This document shows positions 25,377 through 34,657 of a stretch of DNA of 64,000 bases, piece by piece. The translations under genes were made by a program, and so were the position numbers. Position 1 is the first letter of the stretch. Each line of letters opens with the position of its first letter. The DNA is from Pedobacter sp. V48 (GTDB taxonomy: Bacteria > Bacteroidota > Bacteroidia > Sphingobacteriales > Sphingobacteriaceae), in the NCBI RefSeq assembly GCF_000523515.1, contig NZ_AWRU01000006.1:623557-687556 (forward strand), read 5' to 3'. The notes under the pieces are model-generated. The model was given only the letters and a program-made list of their open reading frames with translations, was not told the DNA's origin and searched no databases.

Positions 25377-25766
25377 TCATCTTTCTGTATGTCTATTCGA
25401 TTGGTTGCCTTTGAACTTGTCGATTTTAATTTCAATGAGCTCCTGCTCAAAGTTCTCTATTGCCTTTTTAATGCCTGCCAAAGATTTTTCGAGATTATTG
25501 ATTAGAGACTGAGTCTTGTTAACTGATTGCTGACCATCAGAATCTTGTTCCTTACCATGTAAAATCCATTCATAACTCTTGCTATAATATCTGGCGATTA
25601 AGTGCAGTGTATCAAAAGAAGGGAACTGGTTTCCTAATTCTATTTGGGAATAATTACTTCTGGATATATTTAGTATGTTAGCGATGGCCGCTTGTGATAA
25701 ATTGTGCTCCAATCGCAAGTTTTTAATCCTTTCTCCGATGCTTACTTTTGACAGTATTTCTTGCAT
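25377..25766 (-). CDS. XRE-family helix-turn-helix regulator
   Basis: Residues 8-66 form a Cro/CI-type DNA-binding domain (GERIKNLRLEHNLSQAAIANILNI, recognition helix SRSNYSQIELG). Residues 80-118 form a predicted coiled coil (INNLEKSLAGIKKAIENFEQ), and the C-terminus is basic. The 129-residue length and layout match small Bacteroidota repressors. No toxin or phage gene is adjacent. An 8-bp inverted repeat (TGCAACCT-N6-AGGTTGCA) at 25806-25827 lies 40 bases upstream and could be its own operator. The ligand or partner is unknown. Confidence 0.9.
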   Translation of the reverse strand: MQEILSKVSIGERIKNLRLEHNLSQAAIANILNISRSNYSQIELGNQFPSFDTLHLIARYYSKSYEWILHGKEQDSDGQQSVNKTQSLINNLEKSLAGIKKAIENFEQELIEIKIDKFKGNQSNRHTER

Positions 25767-25805
25767 AACTGATTTATATTGTGTTGATTTGTATATGGTC
25801 AGAGC

Positions 25806-25827
25806 TGCAACCTATTGCCAGGTTGCA
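25806..25827. promoter_or_regulatory. Inverted repeat upstream of the XRE gene, candidate operator
   Basis: TGCAACCT and AGGTTGCA are perfect 8-base arms around a 6-base spacer, placed where an autoregulatory site of the XRE protein would be expected. No further evidence supports binding. Confidence 0.5.
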
Positions 25828-25976
25828 AATTCTAAACCATAAAAAAATTGGGCTAATTATTAAGGTAGAATTGCACCATAGACGTTCCGAGTATTAAGCC
25901 AAGGCTTATGAAATAATTAAAAAATCCGTTAAAAAAATGAGACCTGGGCAATATAATAGTTTAGATAAGATTAACA

Positions 25977-26939
25977 ATGCTGATTAGTAGTGTGTGGGAG
26001 CATTCATCTTGTTCATTTTTTCTGATTGATAGAAAATTTGAATTATTATTTTTCAAAATCGTTCCTGAAAATAATTTACGGGAATTTATTACTGGCTCAC
26101 CTAAAATTGGGGACAATGTTGAGGAAATAATTACGCAAATTTATAAATATAAATTCCTAAAACTACTTGAAAAATGTTTTAACAATAAATGTTTCAGTAT
26201 AGAGGTAAGAATTCCTTCAGCCTATGAGGGGATAGACTCATCCTTTCAGATCGTGTTTACTCCTTTAATGAAAGATAAGATTGAAAGCGTTGTTTGCACC
26301 ATTATAAAGAATCACGAGCGCCTGGATCATTTAAGGAAACTTAATGATTATTCTCACCTTACTTCTCATCAACTACGCTCCCTTACTGCTAACGTATCGA
26401 GCCTGTTTAACGTTACAAACTATAGCCGATTGGGAGGTTATGATATTTCAAAAATAAATCGGTTACTAAGCGATGTTAATCATCAGGCAAAAAAGCTGGA
26501 TAGTGTAATTAGGGAACTTTGTATTTCCCTTAGCAGGCCCGGAACTGAATATCTGTCAGAAAATGATGCCTTAGAACCGGAGAAAAAACATGTGGTACTT
26601 GTTGATGATGACCTAATGACCATTAAAGTGCATCAGGCTTTGATAAGAAATCAGCATAGAGAAAAGCAGGTCGTTTTGTTCAATAATCCTGGAAATGCAC
26701 TTGATTACATCAAGCAGAATAATCCCGATCTTATTCTATTGGATTTAAATATGCCTAATATTAATGGTCTCAGATTTCTGAAGATGTTAGACGAAAATGA
26801 GATTTCTATTGATGTTGTTATTATCTCATCATCAGTTGATCCAATAGATAGAACAATTGCAAAATCATTTCCCTTTGTAAAAGCTTTCATTGCTAAGCCA
26901 CTTACCGACGAAAAGGTAAGATCAATATTTGATCATTAA
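25977..26939 (+). CDS. PAS-like / HisKA-like / receiver protein without a kinase ATPase domain
   Basis: The 320-residue product starts with a PAS-like segment (SFFLIDRKFELLFF, residues 10-110). A dimerisation helix follows with a histidine in the HisKA position (SHLTSHQLRSL, His131). Residues 205-320 are a receiver: Asp216-Asp217-Asp218 in VLVDDDLMT, phospho-accepting Asp256 in LILLDLNMP, and Lys308 in FIAKPL. No HATPase_c domain (N, G1, F, G2 boxes) lies between. The protein may pass or accept phosphoryl groups, or be a deletion derivative of a hybrid kinase. An earlier ATG at 25937 opens a 16-codon frame one base out of register, so the true N-terminus is unsure. The stop overlaps the converging prenyl synthase gene. 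Confidence 0.8.
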   Translation: MLISSVWEHSSCSFFLIDRKFELLFFKIVPENNLREFITGSPKIGDNVEEIITQIYKYKFLKLLEKCFNNKCFSIEVRIPSAYEGIDSSFQIVFTPLMKDKIESVVCTIIKNHERLDHLRKLNDYSHLTSHQLRSLTANVSSLFNVTNYSRLGGYDISKINRLLSDVNHQAKKLDSVIRELCISLSRPGTEYLSENDALEPEKKHVVLVDDDLMTIKVHQALIRNQHREKQVVLFNNPGNALDYIKQNNPDLILLDLNMPNINGLRFLKMLDENEISIDVVIISSSVDPIDRTIAKSFPFVKAFIAKPLTDEKVRSIFDH

Positions 26940-27904
26940 TGTTCTCTGCTCATTAGCTCCTCAGCTAATTTAATAATTTCAGATTTTCTTGATTCAGCTA
27001 TCGTAATCTTGTTTAAGGCCGTAAATGCTTTGTCAAGATAACTTTTCATTTCCTGAGTGGCCAACTCTCTAATCTTATAGCGGTGATATAAATCGGTAAT
27101 ATGTTTGATTTTATCTTCCGTGTTCTTGTTGGTAAATTGATCGGTAAGTTTAGCGTGATCCTCTTTGCTTACCAATTCCTGTAATTTTAGCAGTAGAAAA
27201 GTTTTTTTGTTTGCTATAATGTCGCCGGCTATTTGTTTTCCAAATTTCTCCGGATCGCCAAACACATCCAGAATATCGTCTTGCAATTGAAAAGCAATAC
27301 CCAGATTTTCTCCAAACACATAAATAAGCTCGGCCTCTTCTGGTTTTGCTTTTGCAACAATCGCGCCCAGTTTCATTGCACCACCTAATAAAACAGCTGT
27401 TTTAAGGCGTATCATATCTATGTATTCGGGAATGCTTACGTCGCTACGGTTTTCAAACTCCATATCGAGTTGCTGACCCTCACAAACACCCTGTGCGGTA
27501 GTATTAAAAGTATCAAGAGCAGGCTTTAAAATGCTTACATCCACATTTGTAATGTGTTTGTTTGCTTCAACCATCATCACATCACCACTTAGTATAGCAG
27601 TGTTTGTTCCCCACTTTTCATGTACGGTTTGCTTCCCTCTTCTAAGAGGAGCATTGTCCATAATGTCATCGTGAATAAGTGTAAAGTTATGGAATGTTTC
27701 AATTGCCATTGCCGCGGGCAAAGCCTTAAAAATATCGCCACTAAATAAATCTACTGACATTAATAGCATAGTAGGTCTTACTCTTTTGCCACCTAAGCTC
27801 ATAATATAGCTTATGGGCTCATATAGGTTACCAGGATATGTTGGGTATTGGATTTTGCTTATTGCTTGCTCTACGTGCTTTAATAATTCTGAAGGAGAAT
27901 GCAT
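26936..27904 (-). CDS. Polyprenyl diphosphate synthase (trans-isoprenyl type)
   Basis: This enzyme extends allylic diphosphates with isopentenyl diphosphate. Both aspartate-rich motifs are intact: the first, DDIMD, at residues 79-83, followed by LRRGKQTVH, and the second, DDILD, at 209-213. Other signatures are GGKRVRP at 38-44 and GDVMM near 107. The first motif has the two-residue spacing and lacks the insertion of bacterial FPP synthases. Residue -5 is Phe74, an aromatic that in some families limits chain length, so a C15-C20 product is possible but not proven. The 322-residue length is normal. It lies 18 bases after rnr and is probably cotranscribed. Confidence 0.93.
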   Translation of the reverse strand: MHSPSELLKHVEQAISKIQYPTYPGNLYEPISYIMSLGGKRVRPTMLLMSVDLFSGDIFKALPAAMAIETFHNFTLIHDDIMDNAPLRRGKQTVHEKWGTNTAILSGDVMMVEANKHITNVDVSILKPALDTFNTTAQGVCEGQQLDMEFENRSDVSIPEYIDMIRLKTAVLLGGAMKLGAIVAKAKPEEAELIYVFGENLGIAFQLQDDILDVFGDPEKFGKQIAGDIIANKKTFLLLKLQELVSKEDHAKLTDQFTNKNTEDKIKHITDLYHRYKIRELATQEMKSYLDKAFTALNKITIAESRKSEIIKLAEELMSREH

Positions 27905-27922
27905 TCTTTTTATTGTTGTTAT

Positions 27923-30055
27923 CTAATCCTGTACTAAAATGAAATCTATTTGACGTTTAGCCAGATCTACTTTCTTTACTTTTACCTTTACCTCGTCGCC
28001 CAATTGGTACTTTTTCTTTTTACGTTGCCCCACAATACAGTAGTTTTTTTCATCGAGCACATAGAAATCATCAGATATATCACGAAGTCTTATCATGCCC
28101 TCGCACTTGTTTTCAATGATCTCAACATACATTCCCCATTCCGTAACTCCGGATATAATGCCAAGGAAAGTATTTCCTATGTTTTCTTCAAGATATTCGG
28201 CCTGCTTATATTTAATAGAAGCACGCTCTGCATCGGCCGCACGTTTTTCCATTGTTGAAGAATGAGAAGATGCTATTTCATATTCTTCTTCATTTGCAGA
28301 CTTTTCATTGTTTAAATAAGCAGCCAGAAGTCTGTGTACCATAACATCCGGATATCGTCTGATAGGGGAGGTGAAATGGGTATAGTGGTCAAAAGCCAAT
28401 CCGTAATGACTTGTCTTTTTTGTGGTATAAACAGCTTTCGCCATAGAGCGGATGGCAAGTTGTGTTAATACATTCTGTTCCTTTTTTCCCTCAACATCTT
28501 CCATCAGGTAGTTCAGAGATTTTGCAATCTCCTTATCCGATTTCATATTTATCTTATAACCAAAACGGGCTGCAAAAAGCGCGAAATTACCCAGGTTTTC
28601 GAGGTTAGGGGAGTCGTGAGAACGATACACAAAAGTATATTTCTGCTTTCCTTTTCCTTTTTTGGCGATGAACTCAGCTACTTTTTTGTTGGCAAGCAGC
28701 ATAAAGTCTTCTATAAGCTTATGGGCATCTTTACGTTCTTTAACATACACGCCAATTGGTTTACCTGTTTCGTCAAGTTTAAATTTAACCTCAGTACTTT
28801 CAAAACTGATAGCGCCATTTTTAAATTTCCTGTCGCGAAGTATATAGGCCAGCTCATTGAGTTTCAGGATTTCATCAGCGTAATCACCTTCTTTATTTTC
28901 AATAACTTCCTGAGCCTCTTCATAACTAAAGCGTCTGTTCGAATGGATAACCGTACGACCAAACCATTCCGTAATGATATTTGCTTTATCATCAAGTTCA
29001 AACACCGCTGCAAAGCACAGCTTGTCCTCATTTGGGCGTAATGAACATACACCATTGCTTAAACGTTCGGGAAGCATAGGAATCACGCGATCTACCAGGT
29101 AAACTGAGGTGGCTCTTGAATAAGCTTCTTTATCGAGATGACTATTAGGGATAACATAGTGAGACACATCAGCGATGTGTACACCTATCTCAAAATTTCC
29201 GTTTGGTAATGTTTTAAAAGATATGGCATCGTCAAAGTCTTTGGCATCAGCCGGGTCAATGGTAAATGTAACTGTTTCCCTAAAATCCTTGCGCCCTTTT
29301 AAGTCGGCAACAGTAATTTCTTCAGGTATGGCATTAGCTTCTTTTTCAACCTCAGGAGGAAATACCAAGGGAAATCCAAATTGAGCTAGAATGGCATTCA
29401 TTTCAGTATTATTCTCACCCTGCTCGCCAAGTATAGTCGTTATTCTTCCAATTGGGTTCTTAGCCCCTTCTGGCCAATCAGTAATGCTTACCTGTACTTT
29501 TTGTCCGTTTTTAGCGCCGTTTAGGTCGCTTAAAGGGACAAATATATCATGCAGCATTTTACGGTCATCGATATTTACAAAAGCAAAGCGATCAGAGATC
29601 TTTATCACTCCAATGAAATCAGTTTTTGCGCGGGTAATGATCTCAACTACTTCGCCTTCATTTTTACGACCACTTTTTTTGGCGTAGATGTAAACCTTTA
29701 CGGTATCGCCATTTAGTGCATTATGAAGTTTGCGTGCCGATACAAAAATGTCTTTTTCAAATTCATCTTCGGGAACTACAAATGCAGAACCATCAGCGGT
29801 CATGTCTACTTTACCGATAACGAAAGTTTTCAAATCCTTTAAGCGGAATTTGCCCTTTTCTGGTTCTAAAAAAACACCCTTTCTTGATTGTTCTTTGAGT
29901 ACCTCAAGAATTGTTTCTCTTGCTTCTGGATCTGTTATATTTAATTTAGCTGAAACCTGTTTGTAGTTCAGAGCTTCATTACTGTTTTTTTCCAATACAT
30001 CACTAATCAATTGTATTAAAACAAGTTCTAAGTGCGATGTTTTCTTTTTTGCCAT
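27923..30055 (-). CDS. rnr: Ribonuclease R
   Basis: This 3'-to-5' exoribonuclease degrades structured RNA. After an N-terminal winged-helix-like segment (residues 7-75) come cold-shock domains, the RNB catalytic domain with the metal-binding aspartates in TIDPADAKDFDDA (266-278, including Asp267, Asp273, Asp275 and Asp276), the SPIRRYPDVMVHR motif, and a C-terminal S1 domain (GISGVTEWGMYVEI). The start is the ATG at 30055 giving MAKKKTSH; the frame is open further upstream but would cross the divergent promoter region. Length 710 residues is typical of the Bacteroidota enzyme. Confidence 0.96.
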   Translation of the reverse strand: MAKKKTSHLELVLIQLISDVLEKNSNEALNYKQVSAKLNITDPEARETILEVLKEQSRKGVFLEPEKGKFRLKDLKTFVIGKVDMTADGSAFVVPEDEFEKDIFVSARKLHNALNGDTVKVYIYAKKSGRKNEGEVVEIITRAKTDFIGVIKISDRFAFVNIDDRKMLHDIFVPLSDLNGAKNGQKVQVSITDWPEGAKNPIGRITTILGEQGENNTEMNAILAQFGFPLVFPPEVEKEANAIPEEITVADLKGRKDFRETVTFTIDPADAKDFDDAISFKTLPNGNFEIGVHIADVSHYVIPNSHLDKEAYSRATSVYLVDRVIPMLPERLSNGVCSLRPNEDKLCFAAVFELDDKANIITEWFGRTVIHSNRRFSYEEAQEVIENKEGDYADEILKLNELAYILRDRKFKNGAISFESTEVKFKLDETGKPIGVYVKERKDAHKLIEDFMLLANKKVAEFIAKKGKGKQKYTFVYRSHDSPNLENLGNFALFAARFGYKINMKSDKEIAKSLNYLMEDVEGKKEQNVLTQLAIRSMAKAVYTTKKTSHYGLAFDHYTHFTSPIRRYPDVMVHRLLAAYLNNEKSANEEEYEIASSHSSTMEKRAADAERASIKYKQAEYLEENIGNTFLGIISGVTEWGMYVEIIENKCEGMIRLRDISDDFYVLDEKNYCIVGQRKKKKYQLGDEVKVKVKKVDLAKRQIDFILVQD

Positions 30056-30113
30056 AATAAAAATATGAATCACCCGAAGGTAACAATTTGAAGCGATAGA
30101 TTGTTGTATTTTG

Positions 30114-30121
30114 TACCTTTG
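30114..30121 (+). promoter_or_regulatory. Candidate -7 element of the MscS gene
   Basis: TACCTTTG fits TAnnTTTG; a TTTG lies 23 bases upstream at 30087-30090, slightly beyond the usual spacing. Confidence 0.5.
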
Positions 30122-30165
30122 CTTAGGCAGAGTAATGTCAAACTTATTCTTATTTATAGTATAAA

Positions 30166-31068
30166 ATGATAGAAGACAGAGAAAGAAAAACCGGAAAGGA
30201 ATTGCTGATGATCCTGATAAAGGCATTGATTTATTCGCTGTTGGTTTATTTTTACGTCAACAAGCCGCAAATTTATGTTGAGTATCCACGGTTAGCAAGA
30301 ATCACAAGTGGCTTTATGATCTTTCTAGGGCCAAGTCTGGCAATTTCTATCATCAGATGGGTGGTTATTTACTGGTACATCAAAAAACATAAATTTAAGA
30401 GCAACATTAAGGATAATTTCATTCTGGGTATTAACCGGATTGAGTCGATATTAAACACTGTGTTTTTTATGCTGGCATTAACCTCATTCTGGGATGTAAA
30501 ATTACAGGATTTGGTATTTAGCATTTCCATTGTTGCGGCAGCCTTAGCCGTTACGTTCAAAGACTATGTTGCCAATATGATCAATGGTTTAATTATCATG
30601 TTTTCCGATAGACTTTCATTAGGAGATCACATCAAAATAGGCGATCATGAGGGTAAGATATTAGACATCACACTAATCAATATGATCTTGCAAAACGAAG
30701 ATAGCGATATGGTGATAATTCCCAATTCACTTGCTTTTAGCTCTGTTATTGTAAACCAGTCTAAGCAAAATACCAAAAAGCTAAGCATCGAATTTGATAT
30801 GTCGCTAACTAATGGTTATACCCCTGAATTTATAGAAAACCAATTAAATAAGGTTATTGAAAATTATGCCGACAATGTGATGCCGGGAGGCCTTACTGTT
30901 AAAACCATAGCCATCAATAAAGACGTTGTTATCTTTAAGGCAATGATCTTATTGAAAAGATACGATAAGGTCAAAGAAAGGGAGATCAGGAGGGCAATAA
31001 ATACTGCATTGATAAGATTGTCGGCCGTTCTGAAAACCGATAAACAAACAACGCCTGCAACCCTCTAA
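30166..31068 (+). CDS. MscS-family mechanosensitive ion channel
   Basis: This 300-residue inner-membrane protein should open under membrane tension to release solutes. Four hydrophobic segments lie in the first 145 residues. The pore-lining helix is the last (FSISIVAAALAVTFKDYVANMINGLIIMF), with the Ala/Gly packing typical of MscS TM3. The beta domain follows with the family motif SLGDHIKIGDHEGKI and the VIIPNS motif. The length matches small MscS channels without extra domains. It is divergent from rnr and converges on the ABC gene with an 8-base gap. Confidence 0.92.
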   Translation: MIEDRERKTGKELLMILIKALIYSLLVYFYVNKPQIYVEYPRLARITSGFMIFLGPSLAISIIRWVVIYWYIKKHKFKSNIKDNFILGINRIESILNTVFFMLALTSFWDVKLQDLVFSISIVAAALAVTFKDYVANMINGLIIMFSDRLSLGDHIKIGDHEGKILDITLINMILQNEDSDMVIIPNSLAFSSVIVNQSKQNTKKLSIEFDMSLTNGYTPEFIENQLNKVIENYADNVMPGGLTVKTIAINKDVVIFKAMILLKRYDKVKEREIRRAINTALIRLSAVLKTDKQTTPATL

Positions 31069-31076
31069 TTAAACAA

Positions 31077-32792
31077 TCAAATTAAAGATTTTGCACCTGG
31101 AATGGCTGCTATTAATTTGCGTGTATACTCAGCTTGCGGATTGTTATAAATGTCTTCAGGATATCCTTGTTCCTCAATTTTTCCTTTATTCATCACAATC
31201 ATTCGATCAGAAATGTGTTTTACAACGGCAAGATCGTGAGAGATAAAAATGTAGGTAAGTCCGAATTCCTGTTGCAACTGACGCAACAGATTCAATACCT
31301 GGGCCTGTACAGAAACATCCAGTGCAGATACCGATTCATCGCAAATAATAAATCGAGGTTGTAAGGCAAGTGCCCTGGCAATTACAATACGTTGGCGCTG
31401 ACCACCCGAAAACTCATGTGGATACCTGTTGAAATGCTCGGCTTTTAGATCCACACGTTCAAGTAAATTTAATACATGAGCTTTTCGTTTGGCGTCATTA
31501 TCAAATACCTGATGTACCTGTAATGGTTCCATTAAGGCATTGCCAATGGTAAGCCTCGGATTTAAAGAGGAGTATGGATCCTGAAAAATTATTTGTACAT
31601 CTTTTCTCATCCCGCGCAGATCTCGTCTGTTAAGGGAGGTGATGTTGTTGCCATCAAAAATGATCTGTCCTGAGGTAGGCTCAACTAGTCTTAAAATACT
31701 ACGGCCTAAGGTGGTTTTTCCACATCCCGATTCACCTACAAGCCCAAGCGTTTCACCAGGAAAAACATCGAAGTTAATATGGTCAACCGCCTTTACGTAA
31801 TCAGTGGTTTTGCCAAACAAGCCATTCCTTATGGGATACCAGGTACACAAGTCCTTAATCTCTAATAGCGGTCTTTGGCTATAAAGATGAGCTCTTCGCT
31901 GTTCGATTTCAGAATCAGTATAACTATTTTGTGCCATCAGATGTGCAATGGCCTGATCCGAGTCTTCATTTAAAAAGTCGGCCACAACGGGTAATTTTTT
32001 TAGTAACCTATTTGGTGCAGGTCTGCAGGCAAGCAAACCTTTAGTGTACGGATGTTGTGGATGATGAAAAATCTGATCTGCTGAACCTTGTTCAACAATT
32101 TCTCCCCTATACATAACGGCAACTTCATCTGCAATTTCGCTAATTACGGCAAGGTCATGAGATATGAATATCATGGCCATATCACGTTCCTGTTTAAGTT
32201 TTAGTAATAACTCCAGGATCGTTTTTTGAACCGTTACGTCAAGTGCTGTTGTAGGCTCGTCTGCTATTAAAAGTTCCGGATTGCAGCTAAGCGCCATTGC
32301 AATCATCACCCTTTGCTTTTGTCCTCCAGAAAGTTGGTGAGGGTAACTGTCAAATATGTGTTCAGGACGGGGAAGCTGAACTTCCTTAAAAAGGGCTATG
32401 GTTTTATTTTTTGCCGTATACTTATCAAGCTTTTGATGTAGTACAATCGCTTCTTCAACCTGTGCACCGCAAGTAAACACCGGATTTAAAGAAGTCATGG
32501 GCTCCTGAAAAATCATGGCAATTTTATTGCCTCTATATCCTCTGATTTCTTCGGGTGTTAAATTTAGCAGATCGATGTTATCAAATTCCACTTCACCGCC
32601 GATCATTGTGCTTTGCGGATCATGAAGCCTCATAATAGAGAAAGAAGTTACAGATTTTCCTGATCCGGACTCTCCAACAATACCAAGTACCTTGCCCTTA
32701 TCAATGGAGAAACTCACATTGTTAACTGCTTTAAGCCAGGATTTGTCCTCTTTGTTTAAGAATTGTATGTCGAGGTTTTTAACGTTCAGCAT
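31077..32792 (-). CDS. ABC transporter with two fused ATPase domains (oligopeptide/dipeptide type)
   Basis: This 571-residue protein joins two nucleotide-binding domains of the Opp/Dpp family. Domain 1 has Walker A GESGSGKS near residue 38 and the signature LSGGQKQR; domain 2 has Walker A GESGCGKTT near 355 and the signature FSGGQRQR. Each half has its own Walker B (LLIADEPTTALD; FIICDESVSALD). Each half ends with the peptide-importer C-terminal extension (HPYTKGLLACRP; AEYTRKLIAAIPG). Single-chain DppD-DppF fusions of this type (GsiA/YejF-like) are known. No permease or binding-protein gene is adjacent, so the partners must lie elsewhere. Confidence 0.93.
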   Translation of the reverse strand: MLNVKNLDIQFLNKEDKSWLKAVNNVSFSIDKGKVLGIVGESGSGKSVTSFSIMRLHDPQSTMIGGEVEFDNIDLLNLTPEEIRGYRGNKIAMIFQEPMTSLNPVFTCGAQVEEAIVLHQKLDKYTAKNKTIALFKEVQLPRPEHIFDSYPHQLSGGQKQRVMIAMALSCNPELLIADEPTTALDVTVQKTILELLLKLKQERDMAMIFISHDLAVISEIADEVAVMYRGEIVEQGSADQIFHHPQHPYTKGLLACRPAPNRLLKKLPVVADFLNEDSDQAIAHLMAQNSYTDSEIEQRRAHLYSQRPLLEIKDLCTWYPIRNGLFGKTTDYVKAVDHINFDVFPGETLGLVGESGCGKTTLGRSILRLVEPTSGQIIFDGNNITSLNRRDLRGMRKDVQIIFQDPYSSLNPRLTIGNALMEPLQVHQVFDNDAKRKAHVLNLLERVDLKAEHFNRYPHEFSGGQRQRIVIARALALQPRFIICDESVSALDVSVQAQVLNLLRQLQQEFGLTYIFISHDLAVVKHISDRMIVMNKGKIEEQGYPEDIYNNPQAEYTRKLIAAIPGAKSLI

Positions 32793-32874
32793 CGATTTAA
32801 CGGAACAGATTTTCTATATGAAAATAATTGGCATCAATATAGGGATTTTATCGTCTAAATCCATCTGATTGTGC

Positions 32875-32882
32875 TATTTTTG
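32875..32882 (+). promoter_or_regulatory. Candidate -7 element placed directly before an ATG
   Basis: TATTTTTG matches TAnnTTTG and ends four bases before the ATG at 32887, so the predicted transcript would be almost leaderless. No clear -33 box is seen. Confidence 0.45.
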
Positions 32883-32886
32883 CAAA

Positions 32887-34197
32887 ATGGAAAGAGAAAT
32901 CCTTGATACTAAGCGTAAAGCTTTAAAGATTAACTTAAACCCTAAAATTTACGGAACATTTGCAGAGATAGGTGCTGGACAGGAAGTGGCTCGTAATTTC
33001 TTTACCGCAGGTGCCGCATCGGGTACGGTTGCAAAAACAATGTCGGCGTACGACATGACATTTAGTGATGCAATTTATGGTGTTGAAGAATCTGGCAGAT
33101 ATGTGAGCAAATCCAGACTATTGAAAATGTTAAACCACGAGTTTGGTTTATTAACTGAAAGACTGAGTGGCGAGAAGTATGATGACAGGACTTTTTTCGC
33201 TTTTGCAGATACAGTAACTACACTTAACTACAATAAATCTAATGACCCGCATGGTTGGATCGGACTTCGCTTTCAATCAGAGCCGGGGGGAGAACCCAAC
33301 GAAATATTTTTCCATGTTCGTTTGCTTGATACGGATGCCGCTTTACAACAAAATGTATTGGGGATAATTGGTGTCAACCTTGTTTATGCAGCATTTTATT
33401 ACAATCAGGACCGCAGGGCAATGATTGAATCACTGGCAGATAATTTAACTGTTGGATCAGTTGAAATAGATCTTATTTCTGTAAACGGGCCAGTATTTAA
33501 AGGTGCAGATAATATTTTGTTAAACCTTTATCTGATCGTTAAGGACTTCTCTGATGCAGCTATTTTTGATTCTCAAGGTCAGCCTTGCTTGCCTAAAGAT
33601 TTGCTGTATAAAAAAGATATCATGATTCTGCGTACAAAATATGCGCAAAAATCTCATCCAAATTTTAGCATGCTCAACAAGGCTGTTGATCAGTTTGTGA
33701 AAACAGAAAATGTACAGGAAGACAACCTCAGTGTGCTTATAGAGGTGTTGATGTCTAACTTATTGTCGACCGGAGATGACCTGCATGAAGTAGATTTGAG
33801 GGCCGTTGCAAAAAGGGCAGAAGAGATGTGTAAAACCGGAAATAAGGTAATAGTATCCAACTTTTCCAGACACAATAAACTGGCTAAATATCTGGATCGC
33901 TGCAGGCCAAAAAGTGTAGGTATATCTACCAATATCAATAACCTGAAATTTGTATTTAACTCAAATAACTTTGGCGAAGATTACAGCAGCCTGTTGTTGA
34001 GTTATGTGAGCGATATGTTTAGCAAAAACGTAAAGCTTTTCGCTTATCCTTTCCTTGATAAGAAAACAAATGAAGTGGTTACTTCGGCAAATATGCCGGT
34101 AACTCCAGATGCCAAACCCTTGTTCGATTTTCTGATCTTAAATGGATATATTACAGATATTCAGGATTATAGCGATGATGATGTAAAAACAGTTTAA
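32887..34197 (+). CDS. Conserved protein of unknown function, 436 residues
   Basis: I do not recognise a characterised family. The protein looks cytoplasmic and has no signal peptide or membrane segment. Its N-terminal half is well ordered (LNPKIYGTFAEIGAGQEVAR, FFTAGAASGTVAKTMSAYDM), and a basic RNKVIVSNFSRHNKLAKYLD-like stretch occurs in the last third (GNKVIVSNFSRHNKLAKYL). Homologues in databases carry inconsistent names, which I do not trust. The ATG at 32887 is chosen because the upstream TTG lies before the -7 promoter element. It converges on the GNAT gene with a palindromic terminator over its stop codon. Confidence 0.8.
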   Translation: MEREILDTKRKALKINLNPKIYGTFAEIGAGQEVARNFFTAGAASGTVAKTMSAYDMTFSDAIYGVEESGRYVSKSRLLKMLNHEFGLLTERLSGEKYDDRTFFAFADTVTTLNYNKSNDPHGWIGLRFQSEPGGEPNEIFFHVRLLDTDAALQQNVLGIIGVNLVYAAFYYNQDRRAMIESLADNLTVGSVEIDLISVNGPVFKGADNILLNLYLIVKDFSDAAIFDSQGQPCLPKDLLYKKDIMILRTKYAQKSHPNFSMLNKAVDQFVKTENVQEDNLSVLIEVLMSNLLSTGDDLHEVDLRAVAKRAEEMCKTGNKVIVSNFSRHNKLAKYLDRCRPKSVGISTNINNLKFVFNSNNFGEDYSSLLLSYVSDMFSKNVKLFAYPFLDKKTNEVVTSANMPVTPDAKPLFDFLILNGYITDIQDYSDDDVKTV

Positions 34198-34211
34198 AAA
34201 CTGTTTTTACA
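34182..34211. terminator. Bidirectional terminator over a stop codon
   Basis: A 13-base perfect inverted repeat (core AAAAACAGTT with AACTGTTTTT) surrounds a 4-base loop that contains part of the TAA stop at 34195-34197. T-runs on both sides suit both converging genes. Confidence 0.75.
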
Positions 34212-34216
34212 AAACA

Positions 34217-34657
34217 TTACAAGTCTTTATAAGGATTCTTAATTGCTATTCCCATTAACCTGTCAGGATGTTCAATTGGTTTAAAACCAAATTGGGCATA
34301 TAAGCCATGGGCATCCTGGGTGGCCAGCATATATCTTCTTAATCCCTGCAGATCTTTATGGAAAAGCATTAGCGACATCAGCTTTTTTGATAAGCCTTGC
34401 CCTCTGTATATTTCTTCAACATATACATCAGCAAGGTATGCAAAAGTAGCCTTGTCCGTTATCCATCTGGCAAAACCAATTTGTTTGGTGTCTTTGTAAA
34501 TTCCAAAGCACAATGAGTTATCTATGGATCTTTTAACAGTGTCTAACGGAATATTCTCTGCCCAGTAAGATTGGGTACTCAGATAGTGATGAATAGCAAC
34601 AGGATCTATTTTATTCTTATCATCTGAAAAGATAAAACCATGATCTTCAATTTCCAT
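34217..34657 (-). CDS. GNAT-family N-acetyltransferase
   Basis: This 146-residue protein has the GNAT fold: motif A with the acetyl-CoA pyrophosphate loop in VEEIYRGQGLSKKLM (Arg/Gln-x-x-Gly-x-Gly/Ala type), preceded by the strand FAYLADVYV. A C-terminal Tyr occurs in HGLYAQFGFKPIE, the usual general-acid position. The acceptor is unknown; the closest type is the YbfA/YjgM-like group of small-molecule acetylases, but this is uncertain. Its start codon shares one base with the yajQ stop, so the genes are coupled. Confidence 0.9.
   Translation of the reverse strand: MEIEDHGFIFSDDKNKIDPVAIHHYLSTQSYWAENIPLDTVKRSIDNSLCFGIYKDTKQIGFARWITDKATFAYLADVYVEEIYRGQGLSKKLMSLMLFHKDLQGLRRYMLATQDAHGLYAQFGFKPIEHPDRLMGIAIKNPYKDL

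Noticed and set aside
25130..25450. Cys/Phe-rich minus-strand frame opposite the L27 tail
   Set aside because: It is the antisense of the Lys/Ala repeats and has no independent support.
28616..29041. 141-codon plus-strand frame opposite rnr
   Set aside because: Antisense shadow of a strongly conserved gene; no start context and no family.
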